Counted from the stretch's first letter, positions 51,341 through 62,359 are shown. The stretch is 64,000 bases of DNA from an uncultured Paracoccaceae bacterium (GCA_947503765.1 CANNFA010000004.1:310001-374000); one strand, 5' to 3'. The notes: generated from the letters alone by a model not told the origin. Translations and numbers: made by a program.

Positions 51341-52654
51341 TTGGAGCAACTCGCCCCCATCGCGATCTTCCTGTTCGTGCTGTTCACGCTGCTCGGCTCC
51401 GGCGTCTGGGTCGGACTGGCGCTGATCGGCGTCGCCTATGTCGGGATGGACCTGTTCACCTCGCGCCCGGCGGGGGATGCGATGATCACCAAGATCTGGT
51501 CGTCCTCGTCCTCCTGGACGTTGACGGCGCTGCCGCTGTTCATCTGGATGGGCGAGATCCTGTACCGGACGCGCCTGTCGCAGGACATGTTCCGCGGGCT
51601 GTCGCCCTGGATGGCGCGGTTACCGGGGGGGCTGGTGCATACCAACATCGTTGGCTGCACCGTGTTCGCGGCGGTGTCGGGGTCGTCGGCGGCGACGCTG
51701 ACCACGGTCGGCAAGATGTCGATCCCCGAATTGCGCAGCCGCGATTACCCGGAAAAGATGGTGATCGGCACGCTGGCCGGCGCGGCGACGCTGGGGCTGA
51801 TGATCCCGCCCTCGCTGACGCTGATCGTCTATGGCGTCACGATCAACGAAAGCATCACCAAGCTGTTCATGGCCGGCGTGATCCCCGGCCTGATCCTGGC
51901 GGCGATGTTCATGGCCTATGTCGCGGTGGCATCGCTGACCTCCAAATCCTTTTCGCCGAAGCCGGAACCGGCGATGAGCCTGGTCGAGAAACTCAAGAAT
52001 TCGCGGTTCCTGCTGCCGGTGATCGGGCTGATCGTGGTGGTCATCGGCTCGATGTATCTGGGCTTTGCCACCGCGACCGAGGCCGCGAGTTTCGGGGTGA
52101 TCGGCGGGCTGGTCCTGGCGGCGACGCAAGGCTCGCTGTCCTGGCGTACCTTCACCGACAGCCTGATGGGCGCGACCCGCACCAGCGCCATGATCGCGCT
52201 GATCCTGGCGGGCGCCGCGTTCCTGTCGCTGTCGATGGGGTTCACCGGGTTGCCGCGCGGCCTGGCCGACCTGATCGCCAGCTGGGATCTGTCGCGCTTT
52301 CAGCTGCTGATGGCGCTGCTGGTATTCTACATCGTGCTGGGCATGTTCCTTGACGGGATCTCGTCGGTGGTGCTGACCATGGCGGTGGTCGAGCCGATGA
52401 TCCGGCAGGCGGGGATAGATTTCATCTGGTTCGGCATCTTCATCGTCGTGGTGGTCGAGATGGCGCAGATCACGCCGCCGATCGGCTTCAACCTGTTCGT
52501 CCTGCAAGGCATGACCGGGCACGAGATGGGGTTCATCGCGCGCGCGGCGATCCCGATGTTCCTGATCATGGTGGTGATGGTGTTCGTGCTGATCGCCTTT
52601 CCCGAAATCGCCACCTGGCTGCCGGACAATATCCGGCGGAGGCCGGGGGGCTGA
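51341..52654 (+). CDS. TRAP transporter large permease (DctM)
   Basis: 12-TM; FAAVSGSSAATLTTVGKMSIPELRSRDY, MIPPSLTLIVYGV, ITPPIGFNLFVLQG; TTG start. Confidence 0.95.
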   Translation: MEQLAPIAIFLFVLFTLLGSGVWVGLALIGVAYVGMDLFTSRPAGDAMITKIWSSSSSWTLTALPLFIWMGEILYRTRLSQDMFRGLSPWMARLPGGLVHTNIVGCTVFAAVSGSSAATLTTVGKMSIPELRSRDYPEKMVIGTLAGAATLGLMIPPSLTLIVYGVTINESITKLFMAGVIPGLILAAMFMAYVAVASLTSKSFSPKPEPAMSLVEKLKNSRFLLPVIGLIVVVIGSMYLGFATATEAASFGVIGGLVLAATQGSLSWRTFTDSLMGATRTSAMIALILAGAAFLSLSMGFTGLPRGLADLIASWDLSRFQLLMALLVFYIVLGMFLDGISSVVLTMAVVEPMIRQAGIDFIWFGIFIVVVVEMAQITPPIGFNLFVLQGMTGHEMGFIARAAIPMFLIMVVMVFVLIAFPEIATWLPDNIRRRPGG

Positions 52655-52716
52655 GCCCCGCCGCGCCCTTCCTTCTTGCGGCGCGGAACGGGCGGGCGCT
52701 GCTGATCCTCGGGCTG

Positions 52717-53559
52717 GTGGGGGGCTTTGCGCTGCCCGGCGTGGCGGCGGCGCTGCGCCCGGCGCTGCCGTGGCTGGTGACCGGGCTGATCTTCGTCAGC
52801 GCGCTCAGAATCGGGCTGCGCGCCGCCGCCGGCAACCTGGCCGAGGCCCTGCCCAGCCTGCGCGCGGTGCTGATCCTGCAACTGGCGCTGCCGCTGGCGG
52901 GGATCGGCGTGCTGGCCGCGGCCGGGCTGCTGGCCACGCCCGCCGGGCTGACCATCGCATTGCTGCTGTCCGCGCCATCCATTTCCGGCAGTCCGGCCTT
53001 CACCGCGATGCTGGGGCGCGATCCGGCCCCGGCGATGCGGCTGCTGATCCTGGGGACCGCGCTGGTGCCGCTGACGGCGCTGCCGACCTTCTGGCTGTTG
53101 CCCGCCCTGGGCGGGTTCGCCGAGGTGGCGATGGCCGCGCTGCGCCTGTCGGGGGCGATCCTGCTGGCCACGGCAGCGGCGTTCGGGCTGCGCCGCTGGC
53201 TGTTTCCCGACCCCGCGCCGGACACGATCGCGGTGATGGACGGTGTGGCCAACATCGCGCTGGGGGTGATGGTGATCGGCCTGATGGCGGCGGCGGGGCC
53301 GGCGCTGCGCAGCGACCCGGCGCAATTGCTGTTCTGGCTGGCGCTGGTCTTTGCGGTGAATTTCGGCCTGCAATTCGGCGCCCGGCTGCTGGGCGCGCGG
53401 GTCGGCACCTGCATCGTCGCCGGCAACCGCAACATCGCGCTGTTCCTCGTGGCGCTGCCGCCCGAGGTCACGGATCCGCTGCTGCTGTTCATCGGCTGCT
53501 ACCAGGTGCCCATGTTCCTGACGCCGATCCTGTTGCGCCGGCTTTACGCGCCGCGCTGA
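52717..53559 (+). CDS. Polytopic membrane protein (BASS-like transporter)
   Basis: About 9-10 TM, SAPSISGSPAFTAMLGRD, CIVAGNRNIALFL; start codon uncertain (may begin nearer 52651). Confidence 0.6.
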   Translation: MGGFALPGVAAALRPALPWLVTGLIFVSALRIGLRAAAGNLAEALPSLRAVLILQLALPLAGIGVLAAAGLLATPAGLTIALLLSAPSISGSPAFTAMLGRDPAPAMRLLILGTALVPLTALPTFWLLPALGGFAEVAMAALRLSGAILLATAAAFGLRRWLFPDPAPDTIAVMDGVANIALGVMVIGLMAAAGPALRSDPAQLLFWLALVFAVNFGLQFGARLLGARVGTCIVAGNRNIALFLVALPPEVTDPLLLFIGCYQVPMFLTPILLRRLYAPR

Positions 53560-53568
53560 CGGGGGTCG

Positions 53569-54531
<963 letters not shown>

Positions 54532-54540
54532 CGGCGGTCC

Positions 54541-54600
54541 CTGTATGAGTTGGCCCTGTGTGATCTGGCCCTGTGTGATCTGGCCCGGTCTGATTTGGCT
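54541..54600. repeat. 4 x 15-bp imperfect tandem repeat directly upstream of accA
   Basis: ctgtatgagttggcc / ctgtgtgatctggcc / ctgtgtgatctggcc / cggtctgatttggct. Confidence 0.85.
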
Positions 54601-54666
54601 GCGCGCTATATGAGCGTCGTCATTCCGGTTTGCAACGCCGCGGCGGGATGGCCGCGGCCCCGCCGC

Positions 54667-55629
54667 TCAGCCGCGCGCCGCGATCATCTCGGACTGGCGC
54701 ACGATACCCTCGGCCTGCTTGATCGAGGCGATGTCGACCAGCCGGCCCTTGTAGACGGTGGCACCCTCGCCCTTGGCTTTCGCCTGTTCCATTGCGTCGA
54801 GGATCTCGCGCGCTTCGGCAACGGCGGCCTCCGAAGGGGTGAAGACCGCGTTGGCCAGCACCACCTGCTTCGGGTGGATCGCCCATTTGCCGACCATGCC
54901 CAGCGTCGCGGACCGCATCGCCTGCGCGGTGAACCCGTCCTCGTCGGAAAAGTCGCCGAACGGGCCGTCGACCGGCAGCACGCCATGGGTCCGGCAGGCC
55001 GCCACGATGGCGGCCTGTGCCCAGTGCCACGGATCGGGCCAGTATTTCTGGCCCTCGTGGATCATGTAGTAGTTTTCCTGCGTGCCGCCGATCCCGGTCG
55101 TGGCCATGCCCATCGAGGCCGCAAAATCGGCGGCGCCAAGGCTCATCGCCTCCAGCCGAGGCGATCCGCCGGCGATGTCCAGCACATTGGCGATGCCGGC
55201 CGCGCTTTCGATGATGACCTCGAATTTCAGCGGCCGGGCGCGCCCCGTCTCGCGCTCCATCGCCGTCACCAGAGCATCCACGGCATAAAGATCGGCAGCG
55301 CAGCCCACCTTGGGGATCATGATCAGGTCGAGCCGGTCTGGCGCGGCCGCGAGCAGGTCCACGACATCGCGGTGCCACCACGGCGTGTCCAGCCCGTTGA
55401 TCCGCACCGACAGCGTCTTGGCGCCCCAGTCGACATCGCCGATCGCCTGGCAGACATTGCGCCGCGCTTCGGCCTTGTCGTCCGGGGCGACGCTGTCCTC
55501 CAGGTCTAGGTTGATGACATCGGCATCGCTGGCCGCCATCTTCTCGAAGATCGCGGGCCGTGAGCCGGGGCCGAAAAGCTGGCAGCGATTGGGGCGGGAC
55601 GGGGCTGCGGGCTGGTGGCGAAAGGACAT
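54667..55629 (-). CDS. mcl1: L-malyl-CoA/beta-methylmalyl-CoA lyase (HpcH/HpaI family)
   Basis: MSFRHQPAAPSRPNRCQLFGPGSRPAIFEKMAASDADVINLDLEDSVAPDDK and QENYYMIHEGQKYWPDPWHWAQAAIVAACRTHG. Confidence 0.92.
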   Translation of the reverse strand: MSFRHQPAAPSRPNRCQLFGPGSRPAIFEKMAASDADVINLDLEDSVAPDDKAEARRNVCQAIGDVDWGAKTLSVRINGLDTPWWHRDVVDLLAAAPDRLDLIMIPKVGCAADLYAVDALVTAMERETGRARPLKFEVIIESAAGIANVLDIAGGSPRLEAMSLGAADFAASMGMATTGIGGTQENYYMIHEGQKYWPDPWHWAQAAIVAACRTHGVLPVDGPFGDFSDEDGFTAQAMRSATLGMVGKWAIHPKQVVLANAVFTPSEAAVAEAREILDAMEQAKAKGEGATVYKGRLVDIASIKQAEGIVRQSEMIAARG

Positions 55630-55753
55630 GCGGGGCACCCTTGGGTTCGCTTCGATTGCCAGCCGTGGTAGGCTGACACCCGGCTGGCCGCAAGACGGTT
55701 TCGGGCGTTCGCCCTTTGTTGCGGCCCGGCATGTATTGAAAAAGGAAGTTGCC

Positions 55754-56425
55754 ATGAGACATTTCATGACCTGCGCCTGTGCGCTGTTTCTTGCGGCCCC
55801 CGCAGGGGCGGCCGAGGTCGGAATTCCCGCCGGCTGCGAGGCGGTCGCCACCTTGCTGCGCCCCAATTGCGAGATGTACCAGGTGCTGCATTGCGAGGGC
55901 GAAGACCAAACGCAGGTCGACGTCTACAAGGACGGCGTGTTCCTTGGCGAGCAGTCCTACGATGCGCTGTCGATGGTCCGTTGGCGGCGCGGCGCGCTGC
56001 TTCAGGAGTTGACGGTGACGGAGGGCGATTTCCAGGATGCGCCCTTCATGACCGAGGATGCGGTGCTGGAGATCGCGGCGGAGCGCGCCCGGAAGCAGGT
56101 CGGATCGGATGCCGCCCCCGACACGGCGACGTTCGGCTACCGGGTCGAGGTGATCTCGCCGGCGGTGCGCGAGCTGGATTCGGGCCAGACACGCGAGGTC
56201 CGGCGGTTTCGCGTCGTCCAGAGCAGCGGCGGCCAGGAAGGGTCCGACCTGGCCGTGGATTACGACCAGGCGCTGCGCATGCCGATCTGGCAGGAGGGAA
56301 CGGTGACCCTGCCCGATGGAACGCAACGCGAGGTGTCGGTCGGAATGGCGGTGATCATGCTGCCGGGCGAGGCCGGCTTCATGCAGGACAGCGCGCCGGA
56401 GGGCGCGGCCTGCACGTCTGAATAG
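55754..56425 (+). CDS. Secreted hypothetical protein
   Basis: Signal peptide MRHFMTCACALFLAAPAGAAEV; RBS AAAGGAAG; full-length ORF. Confidence 0.65.
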   Translation: MRHFMTCACALFLAAPAGAAEVGIPAGCEAVATLLRPNCEMYQVLHCEGEDQTQVDVYKDGVFLGEQSYDALSMVRWRRGALLQELTVTEGDFQDAPFMTEDAVLEIAAERARKQVGSDAAPDTATFGYRVEVISPAVRELDSGQTREVRRFRVVQSSGGQEGSDLAVDYDQALRMPIWQEGTVTLPDGTQREVSVGMAVIMLPGEAGFMQDSAPEGAACTSE

Positions 56426-56562
56426 CCTGCAGAAGGGAGTTTCTTGCGCGCAACATGCGATACACCCGATTTCTCCCGCGTGATCGGGCGTTTTCCCGGC
56501 GCATTTCCGCATGATTTCCCGCGATCCTGCGCGATACTTGTCCCCGGAGAAGGAGATTCGCG

Positions 56563-57564
56563 ATGATCCAGACGCCGTACCTGTTGTTCCTCGGCGATGC
56601 GCCCGATCCGCTTGCGGCAAAGGTGGCGCAGGGTATCCGCGACTGGCGGCCCGACCATGCGGTCGGGCAATACCGGATGGACGGCTGCCGCGCCGATCTG
56701 CGCCTGCCCGACATGACCCTGGCCGAAGCCCGCGCCGCCGGTGCGAAGACGCTGGTGATCGGGGTGGCGAACCGGGGCGGGGTGATCTCGAAGGCATGGA
56801 AGAAGGTGCTTGTCGCCGCGCTGGAAGAGGGGTTCGATCTGGCCTCCGGGCTGCACAACCTGCTGCGCGACGAGCCCGATCTGGTGGCGGTGGCCGAAGC
56901 CTGCGGCCGGTCCCTGCATGATGTGCGGATTCCGGCGGTGAAATACCCGATCGCCAATGGCGAAAAACGGGCAGGGAAACGCTGTCTGGCGGTTGGCACC
57001 GATTGCTCGGTCGGCAAGATGTACACCGCGCTGGCGATGGACCGCGAGATGCAGGCGCGCGGCATGAAGGCGACCTTCCGGGCCACCGGCCAGACCGGCA
57101 TCCTGATCACCGGGGACGGCGTGCCGCTGGATGCTGTGGTGGCGGACTTCATGGCCGGGTCGGTGGAATGGCTGTCGCCGGACAACGATGCCGACCATTG
57201 GGATCTGATCGAGGGGCAGGGCAGCCTGTTCCACGTCTCCTATTCCGGGGTGACGATGGCGCTGATCCATGGCGGCCAGCCCGACGCGCTGATCCTGTCG
57301 CACGAGCCGACGCGCTCCCATATGCGCGGGCTTCCGGGCTATGGGCTGCCGTCGCTCGAGGCGTTGCGCGATACAGCGCTGCCGCTGGCGCGGGTGGCGA
57401 ACCCGGCCTGCCAGGTGGTCGGCATCGCCGTGAACACCGCCGCCATGGGGCAGGACGAGGCGATGGCCTGCCTTGAAGACATCGAGACACGGATGGGCCT
57501 GCCGGCGGCGGACCCGTTTCGGCAGGGCGCCGCACGGCTGGTCGACGCGCTGGCGGCCATGTGA
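56563..57564 (+). CDS. dgcN: DUF1611 P-loop protein (DgcN-like N-acetyltransferase)
   Basis: Walker A-like GTDCSVGKMYTALAM; adjacent to dipeptide-epimerase-like enolase. Confidence 0.8.
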   Translation: MIQTPYLLFLGDAPDPLAAKVAQGIRDWRPDHAVGQYRMDGCRADLRLPDMTLAEARAAGAKTLVIGVANRGGVISKAWKKVLVAALEEGFDLASGLHNLLRDEPDLVAVAEACGRSLHDVRIPAVKYPIANGEKRAGKRCLAVGTDCSVGKMYTALAMDREMQARGMKATFRATGQTGILITGDGVPLDAVVADFMAGSVEWLSPDNDADHWDLIEGQGSLFHVSYSGVTMALIHGGQPDALILSHEPTRSHMRGLPGYGLPSLEALRDTALPLARVANPACQVVGIAVNTAAMGQDEAMACLEDIETRMGLPAADPFRQGAARLVDALAAM

Positions 57565-57628
57565 GTCCTCGAGTGAGTCTTCAAGCCTCCGGCGGGCGTA
57601 TTTTGGACGAGAAGAAGCAGGGAAGCGA

Positions 57629-58594
57629 ATGGAACTGAGCATCTCGCGGGACACGTTCCGGCTGGCCGAAGCCTTTACCATTTCGCGCGGCTCGCGGACC
57701 GAGGCGAAGGTGCTGACGGTGCGGGTGGCGGCGGACGGGATCGAAGGACGCGGCGAATGCGTGCCCTATGCCCGGTATGACGAGACGCTGGACAGCGTGG
57801 CGGCGCAGATCGAGGCGTTGCCGCCGGATGTGGATCGCGCCGCGCTGCAATCGCTCTTGCCGGCCGGGGCGGCGCGGAATGCGGTGGATTGCGCGCTGTG
57901 GGAACTGGAGGCGAAGCAGGCGGGGCGGCGCGTGTGGGATCTGGCGGAACTGGCCGCGCCGGGGCCGCTGATCACCGCCTTCACCCTGTCGCTGGACAGC
58001 CCGGAGCGGATGCGCGCCGCGGCGGCGCGGCACGCGGCGCGGCCGCTGCTCAAGATCAAGCTGGGCGGCGAGGGAGACATGGCGCGGCTGGAAGCGGTGC
58101 GCGCCGGTGCGCCCGATGCGCGGATCATCGTCGATGCGAACGAGGGCTGGACGGCCGATATCTATGCCGAGCTGGCGCCGCACCTGGTGCGGCTGGGCGT
58201 GGCGCTGGTGGAACAGCCGCTGCCCGCCGGAGAGGACGCGATGCTGGCCGAGATCGCGCGGCCGCTGCCGGTCTGCGCCGATGAAAGCTGTCACGACCGC
58301 GCCACGCTGGCCGGGCTGGCCGGCAAGTACGACATGGTGAACATCAAGCTGGACAAGACCGGCGGTCTGACCGAGGCGCTGGCCCTGCGGACAGAGGCGC
58401 GGGCCGCCGGATTCGGGGTGATGGTGGGCTGCATGGTCGGCTCCAGCCTGGCGATGGCGCCGGCGGTCCTGTTGGGGCAGGGCGCCGAGGTGGTGGACCT
58501 GGACGGGCCGCTATTGCTGGCTGAGGATCGCGAGGTTCCGCTGGTCTATGATGCGGCGGGGGTGTGGCCGCCGGATGCGGATTTGTGGGGGTGA
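57629..58594 (+). CDS. dgcA: Enolase-superfamily dipeptide epimerase-like protein (DgcA-like)
   Basis: LLKIKLGGEGD, IIVDANEGW, CADESCHDRATLAGL, NIKLDKTGGLTEAL. Confidence 0.85.
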   Translation: MELSISRDTFRLAEAFTISRGSRTEAKVLTVRVAADGIEGRGECVPYARYDETLDSVAAQIEALPPDVDRAALQSLLPAGAARNAVDCALWELEAKQAGRRVWDLAELAAPGPLITAFTLSLDSPERMRAAAARHAARPLLKIKLGGEGDMARLEAVRAGAPDARIIVDANEGWTADIYAELAPHLVRLGVALVEQPLPAGEDAMLAEIARPLPVCADESCHDRATLAGLAGKYDMVNIKLDKTGGLTEALALRTEARAAGFGVMVGCMVGSSLAMAPAVLLGQGAEVVDLDGPLLLAEDREVPLVYDAAGVWPPDADLWG

Positions 58595-58704
58595 CAATGC
58601 TCCCTGGGCGGCGGTGCCTGCGCGTGCTCTTCCTTCGGCGTGCGCCCCCCATTCCCCTCCCCCACATCCCCTGCTAGACACACCGCGCCCAAGGAGGATG
58701 CCAG

Positions 58705-60534
58705 ATGCCCTATTACCGTTCCCGCACGACAACTCATGGACGCAACATGGCCGGCGCGCGCGGTCTGTGGCGTGCCACGGGGATGACCGATGACGATTTC
58801 GGCAAGCCGATCATCGCCATCGTCAATTCCTTCACGCAATTCGTGCCGGGGCATGTGCATCTGAAGGATCTGGGCCAGATGGTCGCCCGCGAGGTCGAGG
58901 CGGCCGGCGGCGTTGCCAAGGAATTCAACACCATCGCCGTCGATGACGGGATCGCGATGGGCCATGACGGGATGCTCTATTCGCTGCCCAGCCGCGAGGT
59001 GATCGCCGATTCGGTGGAATACATGGTCAATGCCCATTGCGCCGATGCGATGGTCTGCATCAGCAATTGCGACAAGATCACGCCGGGCATGCTGATGGCG
59101 GCGATGCGGCTGAACATCCCGGTTGTGTTCGTCTCGGGCGGGCCGATGGAGGCCGGGAAGGTCGTCTGGGAAGGCCAGGAGAAGGCGGTCGATCTGGTCG
59201 ATGCGATGGTCGCGGCCGCCGACGAGAGCTATTCCGACGCGCAGGTGCAGGCGATCGAGGAATCGGCCTGTCCGACCTGCGGGTCCTGTTCGGGCATGTT
59301 CACCGCCAATTCGATGAACTGCCTGACCGAGGCGCTGGGTCTGGCGCTGCCGGGCAACGGCACCACGCTGGCGACCCATGCCGACCGCCGGCGCCTGTTC
59401 GTCGAATCGGGGCATCTGATCGTCGATCTGGCCAAGCGCTATTACGAGGGCGAGGATGCCGGCGTGCTGCCGCGCAACATCGCCACCTTTGCCGCCTTCG
59501 AGAATGCGATGAGCCTCGATATCGCGATGGGCGGGTCGACCAACACGGTGCTGCACCTGCTGGCCGCCGCGCATGAGGGCGGGGTGGATTTCACCATGGC
59601 CGATATCGACCGGCTGTCGCGCAAGGTCCCCTGTCTGTGCAAGGTCGCCCCGGCCAAGGACGACGTGCATGTCGAGGATGTGCACCGCGCCGGCGGGATC
59701 ATGGCCATCCTGGGCGAGCTGGACCGCGCCGGGCTGCTGGATACCTCTGTCGGGACGGTGCACATGCCGACCATGGCCGCCGCGCTGGAACGCTGGGACG
59801 TCAAGCAGACCACCGCCAATTCGGTGCATGAATTCTTTGCCGCCGCGCCGGGCGGGGTGCGCACCCAGGAGGCGTTCAGCCAGGAGCGCCGGTTCGAGAG
59901 CATCGACCTGGACCGCGAGGCCGGGGTGATCCGCGACAGGGCGCATGCCTTCAGCCAGGATGGCGGGCTGGCGGTGCTGTACGGCAACCTTGCCGAGGAA
60001 GGCTGCATCGTGAAGACCGCCGGCGTCGACGAGAGCATCCTGAAATTCAGCGGCCCGGCGCATATCTTCGAAAGCCAGGACGACGCGGTGTCCGGCATCC
60101 TGACCGGCAAGGTCAAGGCCGGCGAGGTGGTCATCATCCGCTACGAGGGCCCGCGCGGCGGGCCGGGCATGCAGGAGATGCTGTACCCGACCAGCTACAT
60201 CAAGTCGAAGGGGCTGGGCGAGGCCTGCGCGCTGGTGACCGACGGGCGGTTCTCGGGCGGCACGTCGGGGCTGTCGATCGGCCATGTCTCGCCCGAGGCG
60301 GCCGAGGGCGGCACGATCGGGCTGGTCCGGCAGGGCGACATGATCGAGATCGACATCCCGAACCGGGTGATCCACCTGGCGGTGGACGATGCCGAGATCG
60401 CGGCCCGGCGCGAGGCGCAGGACGCTGCCGGCTGGCAGCCCGCCAAGCCGCGCAAGCGCAAGATCACCACCGCGCTCAGGGCCTATGCCGCGCTGACCAC
60501 CAGCGCCGCGAAAGGCGCCGTGCGGCAGGTCTAG
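58705..60534 (+). CDS. ilvD: Dihydroxy-acid dehydratase
   Basis: [62 protein letters not shown]. Confidence 0.98.
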   Translation: MPYYRSRTTTHGRNMAGARGLWRATGMTDDDFGKPIIAIVNSFTQFVPGHVHLKDLGQMVAREVEAAGGVAKEFNTIAVDDGIAMGHDGMLYSLPSREVIADSVEYMVNAHCADAMVCISNCDKITPGMLMAAMRLNIPVVFVSGGPMEAGKVVWEGQEKAVDLVDAMVAAADESYSDAQVQAIEESACPTCGSCSGMFTANSMNCLTEALGLALPGNGTTLATHADRRRLFVESGHLIVDLAKRYYEGEDAGVLPRNIATFAAFENAMSLDIAMGGSTNTVLHLLAAAHEGGVDFTMADIDRLSRKVPCLCKVAPAKDDVHVEDVHRAGGIMAILGELDRAGLLDTSVGTVHMPTMAAALERWDVKQTTANSVHEFFAAAPGGVRTQEAFSQERRFESIDLDREAGVIRDRAHAFSQDGGLAVLYGNLAEEGCIVKTAGVDESILKFSGPAHIFESQDDAVSGILTGKVKAGEVVIIRYEGPRGGPGMQEMLYPTSYIKSKGLGEACALVTDGRFSGGTSGLSIGHVSPEAAEGGTIGLVRQGDMIEIDIPNRVIHLAVDDAEIAARREAQDAAGWQPAKPRKRKITTALRAYAALTTSAAKGAVRQV

Positions 60535-60556
60535 GCCGCGGCACGCCAGGGCGGCA

Positions 60557-61072
60557 CTACCGCCGGCAATAGCCCGAGCGGACCATGCGGGCGGCGAGAT
60601 CCTCGCCGCCCGGCAGCGTGCAGGAGCCGATCTTTCGGTCATAGGATGTCTTGCCGGTCAGCCGGCAGGTCACCTGCCGGGACGCGACCAGCGCGCGCAT
60701 GGCGCGGGTGGCCCGGTCGCCGCGCAGGGTTCCGCTTTCCGCGCAGTCCAGCCGTTCGAACCGGATCGGAACGCCCGCCACCTCGATCGTGTCGCCATCG
60801 CGGACATGTGTCACCCGCCCCGAGACGGTGCGGCCGATGATGCTCCGCTTCTCTGGCGCAGCGGAAAAGCCGCCCCAGGCGTCGCCGCCGCGAATGATCC
60901 GAACGGGGGACTCGGCCATGGCTAACGGGCCCGCGGGCAGGATGTCCCCCGCGATGCGAAGGGTGAAGACCGCGATCCCGCAGACGAGGCCCACGGCAAG
61001 GCGCCGGCGGATGCGGCGCAACTTGCAGCGGCGATGCCAGCCGCGCAAGGGGATGATCCTGTGCGATCGCAT
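60557..61072 (-). CDS. Thermonuclease (SNase-like) family protein
   Basis: GRVTHVRDGDTIEVAGVPIRFERLDCAESGT...YDRKIGSCTLPGGEDLAARMVRSGYC. Confidence 0.85.
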   Translation of the reverse strand: MRSHRIIPLRGWHRRCKLRRIRRRLAVGLVCGIAVFTLRIAGDILPAGPLAMAESPVRIIRGGDAWGGFSAAPEKRSIIGRTVSGRVTHVRDGDTIEVAGVPIRFERLDCAESGTLRGDRATRAMRALVASRQVTCRLTGKTSYDRKIGSCTLPGGEDLAARMVRSGYCRR

Positions 61073-61204
61073 GGCGCATCAAGGCTAACCGGACGATGCG
61101 GCAAAACTATGGAGCGCGGCGCGGCGAAGGCCGTGCGCCGCGTTTTCCGCTTTTCCTTTGCGCGGCGCTTGGGCAAAGAGGGGGCGCAATGAGGGAGGCC
61201 GCCA

Positions 61205-62062
61205 ATGCGCATCGTCTATGTCAACGGAGAGTACCTGCCCGAGGACGAGGCGAAGGTATCGGTGTTCGATCGCGGCTTTCTGTTCGCGGACGGGGTCTAC
61301 GAGGTCACAAGCGTTCTGGGCGGCAAGCTGATCGACTTCGACGGCCATGCGCGGCGGCTTGAACGGTCCCTGTCAGAGCTGGACATGGCCGCGCCGGTCA
61401 CGACCGAGGAATTGCTGGCGATCCACCGCGATCTGGTTGACCGAAACAAGATCACCGACGGGCTGGTCTATCTGCAGATCACGCGCGGCGCCGCGCCGGA
61501 TCGCGATTTCGCCTATCCCGACGAAAGCGTCGCCCCGACCATCGTGCTGTTCACGCAGTCGAAGCCCGGCCTTGCCGATGCCCCGGCGGCGAAGACGGGG
61601 ATTCGCGTGATTTCCATCCCCGATGAACGCTGGGGCCGGCGCGACATCAAGACCGTGCAGCTACTGTATCCGTCGATGGGCAAGATGATGGCCAAGGCGG
61701 CGGGGGCGGACGATGCCTGGATGATTGAGGATGGCACGATCACCGAGGGCACGTCGAACAACGCCTATATCGTGTCCGGCCGCAAGATCGTCACGCGCGG
61801 GCTGTCGAACGACATCCTGCACGGGATCACCCGCGCGGCCGTGTTGCGCTTTGCCCGCGAGGCGCAGATGGAGGTCGAGGAGCGCGCCTTTACCCTGGAC
61901 GAGGCGAAGACGGCGGACGAGGCGTTCATCACCTCGGCTTCGACCTTCGTGATGCCGGTGGTGGCGATCGACGACGCCGAGATCGGCGGCGGCGTGCCGG
62001 GGCCGGTGGCGACCCGGCTGCGCGAGATCTACCTTGAGGAAAGCCGCAAGGCGGCGATCTGA
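61205..62062 (+). CDS. dat: D-amino-acid transaminase (PLP fold type IV)
   Basis: YVNGEYLPEDEAKVSVFDRGFLFADGVYEVTSVLGGKLIDFDGHARRLERSL; TEGTSNNAYIV. Confidence 0.92.
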   Translation: MRIVYVNGEYLPEDEAKVSVFDRGFLFADGVYEVTSVLGGKLIDFDGHARRLERSLSELDMAAPVTTEELLAIHRDLVDRNKITDGLVYLQITRGAAPDRDFAYPDESVAPTIVLFTQSKPGLADAPAAKTGIRVISIPDERWGRRDIKTVQLLYPSMGKMMAKAAGADDAWMIEDGTITEGTSNNAYIVSGRKIVTRGLSNDILHGITRAAVLRFAREAQMEVEERAFTLDEAKTADEAFITSASTFVMPVVAIDDAEIGGGVPGPVATRLREIYLEESRKAAI

Positions 62063-62083
62063 CCGCGTCTCGGCAGCGGGGCC

Positions 62084-62350
62084 TCAGTTGAACAGCAGCG
62101 ACCGCAGAGAGTTGTTGCCGCCCACGGCCGACCGGATCAGCCCGCGCTTGCTGCTTTCGCTGCGCGAGCTGTACATGATCGACCGGATCGCGGCGAGCTG
62201 CTGCGTCGACAATTGCGAGGCATCGACGCCCTGCACATAGTGGTCAAGCTCCTGCTCGACCGAGCGGATCAGTTGGGTGCGGCCGTCATTGGCCTGCGCC
62301 GCGCCTGCGGCAAGGACAAGGGCGAGAACGGCGGCGATGGGGCGGATCAT
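62084..62350 (-). CDS. Small secreted protein, paralog A
   Basis: Signal peptide MIRPIAAVLALVLAAGAAQA; similarity to adjacent ORF. Confidence 0.6.
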   Translation of the reverse strand: MIRPIAAVLALVLAAGAAQANDGRTQLIRSVEQELDHYVQGVDASQLSTQQLAAIRSIMYSSRSESSKRGLIRSAVGGNNSLRSLLFN

Positions 62351-62359
62351 GGAAGACTC

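Noticed and set aside
54541-54620. Pentapeptide-repeat gene suggested by [20 protein letters not shown] in the + frame
   Set aside because: Only four units within a shadow ORF antisense to accA/mcl1; better explained as a DNA-level 15-bp tandem repeat.
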